Numbered from the stretch's first letter, positions 1 through 8,435 are shown. The stretch is 64,000 nt of DNA from Ignavibacteriota bacterium (GCA_003327435.1 QOQV01000002.1:1-64000); one strand, 5' to 3'. A program made the numbers and translations. Notes: generated from the sequence alone by a model not told the origin.

Positions 1-231
1 GAAGTTATTTTTACTAAAAATGAAGATTTAAATGAATATATATGTTTTGACTTTGTTTTTAAAAACAATTTTTTGATTTTTTTTATTTATACACTTGACT
101 TTTATTTTTTTTTTTTTTTTTTAATTTTACATAGCCAGATTTGTTGTTAGTTAATGTGGTGGCATAAGTATATAATTAACTAAACTAATAACAATTAACA
201 ATCCGTTAGTTAACGGAAAAAGGAGGTTAAA

Positions 232-633
232 ATGAAAAAGTTTAGAGTTACTTTGTTGGGGATAGTAATTGTATCTCTGTATATATCATTCATGTTAACT
301 AAATGCAATTACGAAAACTTACCGCCCGATTATTTAAAGCAAACTAATAAACCAACTTTTAATAATCCGTATGCTTGGGTAGGTGAGGGGCATAATTGGA
401 TAATGGATAGGTTTGATAGTAAGGAGGTTGATTTTTCTTTACAGAACTCGTTTGAGTTAACAAAACAGTTCATGCGCAATAGAGGTATAGATGTTAATGA
501 CTTCGATTATCGAAGGGTAATGGAAAAAACCGGTGAACTATTGAAAATTAGTTTTCCCGGTTTTCCCGATTCGATCGATCACAGTAAGAGTGACATGAGT
601 TTAGAAGAAATTGTTCATCATTTATACAATTAA
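232..633 (+). CDS. Small exported protein, probable N-terminal half of a split gene
   Basis: A 133-residue protein with a very strong ribosome-binding site (AAAAGGAGG about seven bases before ATG). Residues 1-24 are a basic-hydrophobic export signal ending in a cysteine (LTKC), which is an imperfect lipobox, so it may be a lipoprotein or simply exported. Residues 46-56 read NPYAWVGEGHN, a motif I associate from memory with small Bacteroidota exported proteins that continue into a glycine-rich tail. Here that tail lies in the next open frame. Both frames are in the same register and only the TAA at 631-633 separates them, so this may be the front half of a broken gene. Function unknown. Confidence 0.6.
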   Translation: MKKFRVTLLGIVIVSLYISFMLTKCNYENLPPDYLKQTNKPTFNNPYAWVGEGHNWIMDRFDSKEVDFSLQNSFELTKQFMRNRGIDVNDFDYRRVMEKTGELLKISFPGFPDSIDHSKSDMSLEEIVHHLYN

Positions 634-672
634 CGCCAAATAGGCGACAACACAAAAATTAACCTTTTAGAG

Positions 673-1020
673 ATGGTGAGGATTATTGAGAGTTACAGTG
701 ATGCGAGAGAAAAACTTGCTGATTATTGCAATAACTTAAATGGATCTGTTGATGACACAACAAAATTAATTATCTATGTATCAGAATCTATATACCGTTC
801 AAGCTATGAATGTTGGAGTAGTAAATTTGTCAAAGTAAATAAAATAACCGTCCCGTTGTTAGTCAAAGTAGATGTTGGTGGAGCTATAATAGGTGGTGGA
901 GCATATGCTGGGTATTGTTTACTATCTCCCACCTGCCGATTCAATTATCGAGAGCTACTAGGGTCAGCAATTGGAACTGGGGCTGCAGCTAGCTTCGTAA
1001 GAAAAATTGGATGGCAGTAA
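673..1020 (+). CDS. Glycine-rich small protein, probable C-terminal half of the split gene
   Basis: A 115-residue frame beginning at an ATG with no convincing ribosome-binding site. It is in the same reading frame as the preceding gene, and the 39 bases between them (634-672) contain no stop codon. Residues 68-83 (KVDVGGAIIGGGAYAG) and a second stretch near the end (GSAIGTGAAA) look like glycine-zipper segments that could insert in or pack against membranes. An aromatic/serine-rich segment (YRSSYECWSSKF) precedes them. It could be translated only by readthrough of the upstream TAA, by weak reinitiation, or not at all. Function unknown; a bacteriocin-like role is speculation. Confidence 0.45.
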   Translation: MVRIIESYSDAREKLADYCNNLNGSVDDTTKLIIYVSESIYRSSYECWSSKFVKVNKITVPLLVKVDVGGAIIGGGAYAGYCLLSPTCRFNYRELLGSAIGTGAAASFVRKIGWQ

Positions 1021-1022
1021 AA

Positions 1023-1202
1023 ATGAACTGGTTAAAAATTAGACCTTACATTATTTACATCATAGTAGCTTATTTATCACTCTTTGCATCTATGCTACTA
1101 TTAGGAGAAGGAGATATATCTTTCGATCTTAAAGGTATTTTAATTGTTCCCGTTATTGTTATTCCACTTGTTTATTTTTTAAAGAAAATTAAATGGTTGT
1201 AG
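1023..1202 (+). CDS. Small two-helix membrane protein
   Basis: A 59-residue protein with two hydrophobic segments (roughly residues 10-27 and 38-53) and a lysine-rich end (KKIKWL). An in-frame ATG at 1011 overlaps the preceding gene, but ATG 1023 is preferred because the decayed tandem copy downstream starts at the equivalent methionine (MNISKIKLYI against MNWLKIRPYI). Its position directly after a glycine-rich exported protein resembles that of small immunity or accessory membrane proteins. That is inference from context only; the family is not recognised. Confidence 0.5.
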   Translation: MNWLKIRPYIIYIIVAYLSLFASMLLLGEGDISFDLKGILIVPVIVIPLVYFLKKIKWL

Positions 1203-1204
1203 AA

Positions 1205-1354
1205 ATGAATATCTCTAAAATAAAACTGTATATAATCTTCATCAATCTCTTGTATTTGGGATATATTTTATTCGACCAATTTACTTAAAGTATAAAAGGA
1301 ATTATTTTAGTACCTGCAGGTGCACCACCACTTGTATATTTTTTTGGGAAATAA
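1205..1354 (+). pseudogene. Decayed tandem copy of the small membrane protein
   Basis: Translation from ATG 1205 gives MNISKIKLYIIFINLLYLG, then a TAA at 1286-1288, then in the same frame SIKGIILVPAGAPPLVYF up to TAA at 1352. Both parts align with the intact upstream protein (MNWLKIRPYIIYIIVAYLS and DLKGILIVPVIVIPLVYF). The copy has a premature stop and lacks a few codons corresponding to the GEGD loop. It is read here as a tandem duplicate that has lost function, only three bases after the intact gene. Confidence 0.65.
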
Positions 1355-1411
1355 AATGGGATTAATATATTTTTAAAATTTCAGGATACTATAGTAAATG
1401 AGTTTAGTTAA

Positions 1412-1443
1412 TTTGTTTTTATCCATTCACGCAGTTATATTTT
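1412..1443 (+). promoter_or_regulatory. Predicted -33/-7 promoter of rel
   Basis: TTTG at 1412-1415, a 20-base spacer, then TATATTTT at 1436-1443, ending 15 bases before the rel start codon. This matches the Bacteroidota-type -33 TTTG / -7 TAnnTTTG pattern and recurs upstream of several other genes in the window. Confidence 0.45.
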
Positions 1444-1458
1444 TAATAGAGAAAATAT

Positions 1459-3657
1459 ATGCGTGATGGATTATATAAAAAGAAACTTGAGGATCTTCTA
1501 TCAAATTGTAGAAAGAACCTGAAAACTGTTGATGAAGACCTGATTCGCAGGGCATACGATTTTAGCTTAAATGCACATAAAAAGGATTTTCGTGCTTCGG
1601 GAGAGCCGTACTTCAACCACCCTTACGAAGTCGCAATGATTGTAGCAAAGGAAATTCCTCTGGATGATGTTTCAGTGGCAGCAGCTTTATTACACGATGT
1701 CGCCGAAGATACAGATTATGAAATAGATGATATTCGTAAAGAATTTGGAGATACAATCGCTGATATAGTTGATGGTGCGACAAAAATTACAGATATTTTT
1801 CAGAGTCATGAAGTTACCAAAGCCGAAAGTTTTCGCAAAATGCTGCTCTCTATGGTTAAAGATGTCAGAGTTATGCTGATCAAGTTTGCAGATAGATTAC
1901 ACAATATGCGAACCCTCGAATTTTTACCCGAAGAAAAAAGAGGTAGAATAGCAAAGGAAACACTTGATATTTATGCGCCCTTCGCAAACAGGTTTGGACT
2001 TGCAAAGTTAAGATGGGAATTGGAAGATTTAGCTTTTAAATATCTTCATCCTCAGGAGTATGAAGAGATTTCAAAGGCACTTAAAGCAAAAAGAGTGGCA
2101 AGAGAGAATTATATAAAAAAATTTATTGGACCACTTGTAAAAAAATTGAAACAAGAGAATTTTGGTCCTCCTTATGAAATTAGTGGCAGACCTAAACATA
2201 TTTACAGTATTTACAATAAAATGAAAGCAAGAGAGAAATCTATTGATGACTTACATGATCTCTTTGCTGTTAGAATCATTATAGAATCGGATTCATATTT
2301 TGATTGTTATCAGGCTTATGGCATTCTTTCGGATCTCTATACACCAATACCAGAGAAATTTAAAAATTATATTGCTGTTCCAAAAGCGAATGGGTATCAA
2401 TCCATACACACCACTGTCATCGGTCCTGAGGGTAGAATGGTTGAGGTACAGATTCGAACGCGAAAAATGCACGAAATAGCCGAAAAAGGAATTGCCGCTC
2501 ACTGGAAATATAAAGAAGGTGTAAAAGATAAAAATGCAGAAATTGAAAGCTGGGTTTCTTTAATTAGAGACATATTTGAACAGGCAAGTGAGGAAACATC
2601 ACCAAAACAATTCATTGAGAATTTCAAATTAAACCTATTTCAGGATGAGATATATGTCTTCACTCCGAAAGGTGATTTGAAAATTTTACCTAAAGGTTCA
2701 ACTCCAGTCGATTTTGCTTTTGAAGTTCACTCTAATGTAGGTTTCCACTGCATCGGTGCAAAAGTAAATGGAAAAATTGTACCTCTAAATACTGAACTCA
2801 AAAGCGGTGATCAGGTAGAAATAATTACATCAAAAACACAAAAACCGAGTCGCGACTGGGAACAATTCGTAATCACTAATAAAGCAAGAAATCATATACG
2901 AAGATTTTTAAGAGAAGAGCTTAGAGAGAAATTACAACTCGGTAAGGAGAGCTGGGAAAAAGCAATCAAAAAGAGAAAATTACACATTAACGAAGATGAA
3001 CTAAATAAACACATTCAGGATTTGAGTGTGTATAAAAGTTTACAGGATTTTTATGTTGCTATTGCAGATGGTGAGATTGACGCTGATGGATTTGCAGTAA
3101 GGGTAGAGGATCGCATAAAACATCCCGCTCCGGTGGAAAATAAAGAATCAAAAAAAGAAAATATAATAGAAAAGTTTATCGATACAGCTCGAAGTTTAAC
3201 AGGGGGTATTAAACTTTTTGGTGTGAAAGATAATTATTTGCACAGTTTTGCAAAATGCTGTAACCCTATACCAGGTGATAAAATAATTGGCGTTGTAACG
3301 GTCGGCGAAGGCATAAAGATCCATCGAAAAGATTGCAATAACATTCTTAATTTAAGCAAAAAGAGCGAAGAAAGATTGGTTGATGTTAGTTGGCCAGCTA
3401 CAGATGGAATGGAATTCGCAGTAGGTTTGTTCATATCTGGTGATGACAGACCAGGACTGCTCACAGATGTAACTCATGCCATTTCAACCTATCAAAATAC
3501 TAATATCCGAGCAGTAAATATTGAAGTGCATGATATGATGTTTGATGGCTCTATTATAATAAATGTTAAAAATATTGAGCATCTTAACAGAATCATTGAA
3601 AAAATAAAAAAAGTTGAAGGTGTTAAAGAAGTTACTCGATTGGGTGATAAAAGGTGA
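1459..3657 (+). CDS. rel: Bifunctional (p)ppGpp synthetase/hydrolase, RelA/SpoT family
   Basis: A 732-residue long RSH protein of normal length that makes and degrades the stringent-response alarmone (p)ppGpp in the cytoplasm. The HD hydrolase domain is intact: His54 (FNHPYEVA), His79-Asp80 (LLHDVAEDT) and Asp145 (KFADRLHN). The synthetase domain follows (about 240-350), with the GYQSIHTTV and VEVQIRT motifs. A TGS domain lies near 395-455 (VFTPKGDLKILPKGSTPVDF). A C-terminal ACT domain (DRPGLLTDVTHAIS) is near 660-732. Both catalytic domains look competent, so a bifunctional Rel is the best call. It is the first gene of an operon and overlaps ruvX by four bases. Confidence 0.95.
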   Translation: MRDGLYKKKLEDLLSNCRKNLKTVDEDLIRRAYDFSLNAHKKDFRASGEPYFNHPYEVAMIVAKEIPLDDVSVAAALLHDVAEDTDYEIDDIRKEFGDTIADIVDGATKITDIFQSHEVTKAESFRKMLLSMVKDVRVMLIKFADRLHNMRTLEFLPEEKRGRIAKETLDIYAPFANRFGLAKLRWELEDLAFKYLHPQEYEEISKALKAKRVARENYIKKFIGPLVKKLKQENFGPPYEISGRPKHIYSIYNKMKAREKSIDDLHDLFAVRIIIESDSYFDCYQAYGILSDLYTPIPEKFKNYIAVPKANGYQSIHTTVIGPEGRMVEVQIRTRKMHEIAEKGIAAHWKYKEGVKDKNAEIESWVSLIRDIFEQASEETSPKQFIENFKLNLFQDEIYVFTPKGDLKILPKGSTPVDFAFEVHSNVGFHCIGAKVNGKIVPLNTELKSGDQVEIITSKTQKPSRDWEQFVITNKARNHIRRFLREELREKLQLGKESWEKAIKKRKLHINEDELNKHIQDLSVYKSLQDFYVAIADGEIDADGFAVRVEDRIKHPAPVENKESKKENIIEKFIDTARSLTGGIKLFGVKDNYLHSFAKCCNPIPGDKIIGVVTVGEGIKIHRKDCNNILNLSKKSEERLVDVSWPATDGMEFAVGLFISGDDRPGLLTDVTHAISTYQNTNIRAVNIEVHDMMFDGSIIINVKNIEHLNRIIEKIKKVEGVKEVTRLGDKR

Positions 3658-4085
3658 AAAGAATCTTAGGAATCGATTATGGTGATAAAAGAATCGGAAT
3701 TGCTATTAGCGATCCAATGCAAATTATTGCAACAGCGTTAGATTATATTCCAAATAATGAACAAGCTGTTGATAATATTTTAGAACTTACAAAAAAATAT
3801 GATGTTGATATGATTGTAGTTGGCTTACCTCTAAATTTAAAAGGCGAAAGAGGTGTAAAATCAGCACAGGTAAATGATTTTATTCAGAATTTAAAACAGA
3901 AAACAGATTTGAAAATTTTAGAATGGGATGAGAGGTTCACAACTACAATTGCGCGGAAAACAATTATAGAGATGGGACTCAAAAAGAAACAAAGACAGGA
4001 TAAGTCGAAGATCGATTCTTTAGCAGCAGCTATTCTCTTACAAAGTTATCTCGATTCAAATTTTAAATCAAAAAATGGAAAATAA
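3654..4085 (+). CDS. ruvX: Holliday-junction resolvase-like RNase H-fold protein RuvX (YqgF)
   Basis: A 143-residue protein starting at a GTG that overlaps the rel stop codon (GTGA). The RNase H fold is recognisable from the first strand, LGIDYGDKRIGIAISDP, with acidic residues at Asp8, Glu93 (WDERFTT) and Asp121 (KIDSLAAAILLQSYLD). The family is linked to 16S rRNA 5'-end maturation and, by fold, to Holliday-junction cleavage. The Lys/Gln-rich loop before Asp121 (KKKQRQDKSK) is typical. Translational coupling to rel and mtgA places it inside the operon. Confidence 0.93.
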   Translation: MKRILGIDYGDKRIGIAISDPMQIIATALDYIPNNEQAVDNILELTKKYDVDMIVVGLPLNLKGERGVKSAQVNDFIQNLKQKTDLKILEWDERFTTTIARKTIIEMGLKKKQRQDKSKIDSLAAAILLQSYLDSNFKSKNGK

Positions 4086-4773
4086 ATTTTTAAACAGGAA
4101 AAGTTTAAAGAAGATATTTCTTTTTGGAATTTTGTTGTTTCTTTTAATCGAATATTTTTCAATTCCGAGTTACAGTATTCAGCTTTTGAAAAATAAAAAT
4201 CCAGGTAAAACAGCATTAATGCGACAGAGAATAAAGGAAAGTGATGGTAAAATAAAGATTAATCAGCGTTGGGTTTCTCTTACAAGGATTTCTCCTCATT
4301 TGATTCATGCTATAATTGTAGCTGAGGATGGTACATTCTTCGAACATGGTGGTATAGATTGGTATGAAGTTCAGGAGTCGATAGAAAAGAATATCGAAGA
4401 GGGTAGAGCAGCACGAGGTGCCAGCACAATAACTCAACAACTTGCCAAAAATTTGTACCTCTCTACTTCTAAAGACCCTCTTAGAAAAATTAAGGAACTC
4501 ATAATTACCTTACGGATGGAAAGGTATTTAAAAAAGAATCGCATATTAGAGATTTATTTGAATGTCATTGAATTTGGAGAGGGGATCTTTGGTGTTGAAA
4601 GTGCTGCAAGGAAATATTTCGGCAAATCCTCAGCAGAACTGGATCGCTACGAATCTGCAAGATTGGCTGCAATTATCCCAAGTCCGCTAAAACATTCCCC
4701 AGTCGAAAATTCCAGATGGCTAAATTATAGAACAAATATTATATTAAATCGAATGGAAGCAAGAGGTTGGTAA
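4075..4773 (+). CDS. mtgA: Monofunctional peptidoglycan glycosyltransferase MtgA
   Basis: A 232-residue GT51 enzyme that polymerises lipid II into glycan strands on the outer face of the inner membrane. A single N-terminal membrane helix (about 12-30) anchors it. The catalytic glutamate is Glu84 in AEDGTFFEHGG. The second motif RGASTITQQLAKNLYL is at about 114-129, and EIYLNVIEFGEGIFGVESAA follows. There is no transpeptidase domain and the length is that of MtgA. Its start lies inside the end of ruvX (11-base overlap), implying translational coupling. Confidence 0.93.
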   Translation: MENKFLNRKSLKKIFLFGILLFLLIEYFSIPSYSIQLLKNKNPGKTALMRQRIKESDGKIKINQRWVSLTRISPHLIHAIIVAEDGTFFEHGGIDWYEVQESIEKNIEEGRAARGASTITQQLAKNLYLSTSKDPLRKIKELIITLRMERYLKKNRILEIYLNVIEFGEGIFGVESAARKYFGKSSAELDRYESARLAAIIPSPLKHSPVENSRWLNYRTNIILNRMEARGW

Positions 4774-5439
4774 ATGAATTTACATGATGTGAAAAATTTA
4801 ATACAGGAAGGTGAAGGATACGAATTAGAATTTAAACGAAGAATTTCCTCGCCTGAAAAAATTGCTCGAACCTTAATTGCTCTTGCCAATACCAAAGGAG
4901 GGTATGTGCTTTTTGGCGTTGATGATGATGGTTCGATTGTGGGTGTTGAAAGCGAGAAATCCGAGATTGAATTAATATATTCTGCTGCACAGGATTTTTC
5001 TGATCCTCCAATCAACCCAATAATCGAAGTTGTGCCGTTTAATGGGAAAGATGTGGTTGTGTGCTACATCGAAGAAAGTAAAAATAAACCGCATTATTTT
5101 CTCGGTGAAAATAATATTGATGTGGGGGAAGTAACAAGGGTTTATATTCGTGTAAATGATAAGACGATGATGGCAAGTAAAGAGGTAGTGAAAATTTTAA
5201 AGAGCGAAAATCCTGATGCACCGCCTATGAAAATTTCAATTGGTGAAAATGAAAGACGCTTATTTAAATATCTTGAAGAACACGAGAGAATTACGGTTAA
5301 GGAATTTGGTCGTCTTGTGAATATTAGTGATAGAAGAGCGTCAAGGATATTGGTTCGACTTGTTCATTCGGGTGTTTTGAGGATTCATACAAATGAGAAG
5401 ACAGAATATTTTACATTGTCTTATGAAATAAAATACTAA
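4774..5439 (+). CDS. AlbA_2 (Schlafen-like) domain protein with C-terminal winged helix
   Basis: A 221-residue protein starting on the base after the mtgA stop codon. The N-terminal half is an AlbA_2 / divergent-AAA_4 type domain, with ELEFKRRISSPEKIARTLIA then NTKGGYVLFGVDDDGSIVG at about residues 17-58. The C-terminal part (about 155-215) reads as a winged helix-turn-helix (RITVKEFGRLVNISDRRASR). Proteins of this build are usually called putative DNA binders or transcriptional regulators, and their biochemistry is poorly known. Operon position suggests a link to stringent response or envelope synthesis, but that is inference. It meets the convergent methyltransferase gene end to end with a four-base overlap. 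Confidence 0.8.
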   Translation: MNLHDVKNLIQEGEGYELEFKRRISSPEKIARTLIALANTKGGYVLFGVDDDGSIVGVESEKSEIELIYSAAQDFSDPPINPIIEVVPFNGKDVVVCYIEESKNKPHYFLGENNIDVGEVTRVYIRVNDKTMMASKEVVKILKSENPDAPPMKISIGENERRLFKYLEEHERITVKEFGRLVNISDRRASRILVRLVHSGVLRIHTNEKTEYFTLSYEIKY

Positions 5440-5972
5440 ACGGATTTAAAAATTTTTACCAACTCAAAAACGGCAATTCCATAGGCGACTGCTGCGTTGA
5501 GTGATTGTTTCAAACCAAACATTGGAATATCGATAGCCAGATCAGCTAAATCTAAAATTTCTTTTGAAACACCAGTTAACTCGTTTCCCACAACCAGACA
5601 TATCGGAAAATCTTCTTTTGTTATAGTAAAATATGGTTTGCTCTCTGTGGTGTGTTCAAGTACACAGATTTTAACTCCCTGATTTTTAAGTTTCGTTAGT
5701 GCATCAACAGGATTTTTGAAATATTCCCATGGTACTGTTTCAGTTGAACCAAGAGCTGTTTTATCAATCTCCTTACGAGGTGGATGAGGTGTAAATCCAG
5801 TCAAAATTAGTTTTGATATACGTGCGCCATCTGAAGTTCTAAAGATCGAACCAACATTATATAAACTTCTGATGTTATCCAGAAGCACATATATCGGGAA
5901 ACGCGGTTCGTTTTTTAATTGCTCTTTCGTGAATCTGAATTTTGCAATTTCTGAATGTGTAAGCTTTCTCAT
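5436..5972 (-). CDS. SpoU/TrmH-family RNA 2'-O-methyltransferase
   Basis: A 178-residue SPOUT-fold enzyme that would methylate a ribose 2'-hydroxyl in tRNA or rRNA using S-adenosylmethionine. The three SpoU motifs are present: motif 1 NVGSIFRTSDG (39-49, with Asn39 and Arg45), motif 2 VVGNELTGVS (127-136), and motif 3 IDIPMFGLKQSLNAAVAYG (about 147-165), which forms the cofactor knot. It lacks an N-terminal RNA-binding extension, so the substrate cannot be assigned. TrmL- or TrmH-like roles are both possible. It is transcribed alone on the minus strand. Confidence 0.88.
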   Translation of the reverse strand: MRKLTHSEIAKFRFTKEQLKNEPRFPIYVLLDNIRSLYNVGSIFRTSDGARISKLILTGFTPHPPRKEIDKTALGSTETVPWEYFKNPVDALTKLKNQGVKICVLEHTTESKPYFTITKEDFPICLVVGNELTGVSKEILDLADLAIDIPMFGLKQSLNAAVAYGIAVFELVKIFKSV

Positions 5973-6069
5973 TATCTTTTCTTTGACTTAATTAAACCGT
6001 TTAAATAATAATCAAAATTTAAAGATTATCAAAAAAGTTAGATAAACTCAAGATTCACTATTCGTAATG

Positions 6070-6101
6070 TTTGTAATTAATGGTCAAATAGTTTATATTT
6101 A
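6070..6101 (+). promoter_or_regulatory. Predicted -33/-7 promoter of the secreted nuclease-like gene
   Basis: TTTG at 6070-6073, a 20-base spacer, then TATATTTA at 6094-6101, 34 bases before the start codon at 6136. Same architecture as the rel and mnmA promoters. Confidence 0.4.
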
Positions 6102-6135
6102 AAAAATTTTAATCAGTAATCATCATTAGTATTAA

Positions 6136-8349
6136 ATGAGACATTTTATTCTTATAATTTTACTGTTCCTACCAGAATTGGCTTTTACCTGGGGTTCTAC
6201 TGGACATAAAATCATTAATCGCAGAGCTACCCGGAATTTACCTGAAAGTATGTCGATTTTTCAAGCAGATAGTTTGTATTACGAAGCTCATGCTTCGGAT
6301 GCTGACAATCGACGTGATTATAACGATTTATCCCTTTATGCAGAGCAGTGGCGCCATTATATTGATATCGACGATTATCCAAATTTCCAGAATCTTCCAA
6401 AGGATTTGAATGTACTTATATCTATTTATGGACTGACTCGTGTTAAAGAAAATGGTACAAATCCCTGGGCTGTGATCTGGTTCTTAGATTCTTTGACCGC
6501 TCAATTAGCTCGAAATGATCTGGAAAAGGTCAAACAGACAGCAAGCGACATTGGTCACTACATTGCTGATGGATTCCAACCCTTGCATTGTACTGTAAAT
6601 TACAATGGTCAACTTACAGGTAACGATGGTATTCACTCACGTTACGAAACTACGATGCTTAATACATTTCAATCCCAAATATCTACTCAGGTTTCAGATA
6701 TTCAATATATTACTTCGCCAATCGACTATGTTTTTGATTACATTATATATTCTAATTCTTTAGTTGATTCTATCTTACAGGCTGATAATTATGCTAAAGC
6801 AGTTTCTGGTTGGAGCGGAAGTGGTACAGCTCCGTCGACTTATTACAATGCATTGTGGGATAAAACAAAAAATTTAACTATTGCTGCTTTCCAAAAGGCA
6901 ACTACTACACTCGCCAGTTTCTGGTATACAGCATATATTAATTCTGGTAAGTTACAAATATTACCTAACCCAGCGCAAATTAATTTTGCTAATATTCCAT
7001 TAGGCAGTAGTGTCACTGATAGTGTTATCATCAAAAACACAACAGCTGAAGAACTTATATTAAATGTCGTAAATCCTGATACTCAAAATTTTCAAATTGT
7101 TCCATCTTATGCTGTAATTCCAAAGGGAGTGTCACAAAAATTTTATGTTAACTTTAACCCATCACGTGTAAGTACATTTTCGGAGAATATAATATTCAAT
7201 CATAACTTACATATTCCTCCGATTTATTTGGATGTTCAGGGTAGTTCTTATCAGAGGACTTTTACAATCAATCAGAATACTATAAATTTTTCAAATCTTT
7301 TTGTCGGAGATATTCGAAAGGATAGTGTAATAATTAATAATACAAGTGGTACTAATTTGAATGTTTTTATAATTAATCCAGATACTTTAAACTTTAATGT
7401 AAATCCAATCAATTTGAGTATACCCGCTGAATCATCTGATAAATTTTATATAATATTCCATCCTAAAATTGAAAGTTCTTTCAATCTCCAATTTATGGTT
7501 AACCATAATCTGGGAACAGATGTGGTTACATTCAATGTTACTGGAAATTCGATTATCTATAGAATTAACTTTAGCACTAAAAATGACTGGAATTTAATAT
7601 CAATTCCACTCAAAACATTTGATAGTACAGTTACTTCATTATTTTCAAATTCGTTGATGGATTATTTTTACTCGTATGGAGAAAGTGGATATAAAACTGA
7701 ATACATCCTTAAAAATGGAATTGGATACTGGGCGAAATTTAGCCAATCACAAATAGTACAAATACCTGGTATTCCTTTATATACAGATACATTGGAACTT
7801 AATGCTGGTTGGAATATGATAGGATCTGTTTCAGGTGATATTCCAATTCAAAGTTTATTTACTGAACCTCCTGATCTGATGCTGAGTAATTTTTATGGTT
7901 ATGATGGGTTCTATTTTATTGCTGATACTCTAAGAAGTGGCTCAGCTTACTGGGTTAAAGCAAATTCTAAAGGTCAATTAATTTTGAATAGTTTTTCAAA
8001 TAACAAAAGGGGACTAAATATAAATTCCACACCACTTAATCCGCCACCTCCACCAGGTATATCTGAAGAAATAGTAAAAAACTATATTTTACATCAAAAT
8101 TATCCAAATCCTTTTAATCCAATTACACACATCAATTATTATTTACCAGAACCTGCAAACGTACGGTTAACGATTTATGATTTGTTAGGGAAAGAGATTA
8201 TTACTCTCTTTAATGGATGGCAGGAGGGTGGTAAAAAATCGGTTGAATTTGATGGAAGTAATTTACCAGCCGGAGTATATTTTTGTAAATTGAAAGTAAG
8301 TGGAGAAACAGGATATACAAGTGTCATAAAAATGGTGCTTGTAAAATAA
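6136..8349 (+). CDS. Secreted S1/P1-nuclease-like protein with T9SS sorting domain
   Basis: A 737-residue exported protein. A signal peptide (about 1-18) is followed at once by WGSTGHKIINRRA, the mature-end tryptophan/histidine arrangement of the zinc-dependent S1/P1 nuclease and phospholipase C fold. Further putative zinc ligands are in HYIDIDDYP, DIGHYIADGFQPLHC and GIHSRYET (to about 180). From about 275 to 475 there are two choice-of-anchor / Hydin-like immunoglobulin repeats (each with FANIPLGSSVTDSVIIKN-type strands). The last ~80 residues are a type A T9SS sorting domain with YPNPFNP and a terminal KMVLVK. Expected to be translocated across the outer membrane and act on the surface. 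Substrate (nucleic acid or phospholipid) is not determinable. Confidence 0.82.
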   Translation: MRHFILIILLFLPELAFTWGSTGHKIINRRATRNLPESMSIFQADSLYYEAHASDADNRRDYNDLSLYAEQWRHYIDIDDYPNFQNLPKDLNVLISIYGLTRVKENGTNPWAVIWFLDSLTAQLARNDLEKVKQTASDIGHYIADGFQPLHCTVNYNGQLTGNDGIHSRYETTMLNTFQSQISTQVSDIQYITSPIDYVFDYIIYSNSLVDSILQADNYAKAVSGWSGSGTAPSTYYNALWDKTKNLTIAAFQKATTTLASFWYTAYINSGKLQILPNPAQINFANIPLGSSVTDSVIIKNTTAEELILNVVNPDTQNFQIVPSYAVIPKGVSQKFYVNFNPSRVSTFSENIIFNHNLHIPPIYLDVQGSSYQRTFTINQNTINFSNLFVGDIRKDSVIINNTSGTNLNVFIINPDTLNFNVNPINLSIPAESSDKFYIIFHPKIESSFNLQFMVNHNLGTDVVTFNVTGNSIIYRINFSTKNDWNLISIPLKTFDSTVTSLFSNSLMDYFYSYGESGYKTEYILKNGIGYWAKFSQSQIVQIPGIPLYTDTLELNAGWNMIGSVSGDIPIQSLFTEPPDLMLSNFYGYDGFYFIADTLRSGSAYWVKANSKGQLILNSFSNNKRGLNINSTPLNPPPPPGISEEIVKNYILHQNYPNPFNPITHINYYLPEPANVRLTIYDLLGKEIITLFNGWQEGGKKSVEFDGSNLPAGVYFCKLKVSGETGYTSVIKMVLVK

Positions 8350-8393
8350 ACTTTTTTTCAAGTATTTGAGTTTTTTCAGGGAGATTTGAAAAA

Positions 8394-8424
8394 TTTGAAA
8401 ATACTTTCATATTTTCTATATTTA
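8394..8424 (+). promoter_or_regulatory. Predicted -33/-7 promoter of mnmA
   Basis: TTTG at 8394-8397, a 19-base spacer, then TATATTTA at 8417-8424, only 11 bases before the ATG at 8436. This implies a very short untranslated leader. Confidence 0.42.
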
Positions 8425-8435
8425 TTCGAATCATT

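Noticed and set aside
105-122. Run of 18 T as a terminator
   Set aside because: No GC-rich hairpin precedes it, so no intrinsic terminator can be supported.
1-150. Open frame from base 1 that could be the end of an upstream gene
   Set aside because: It runs through poly-T tracts giving strings of phenylalanine, with no recognisable domain; too A/T-biased to call.
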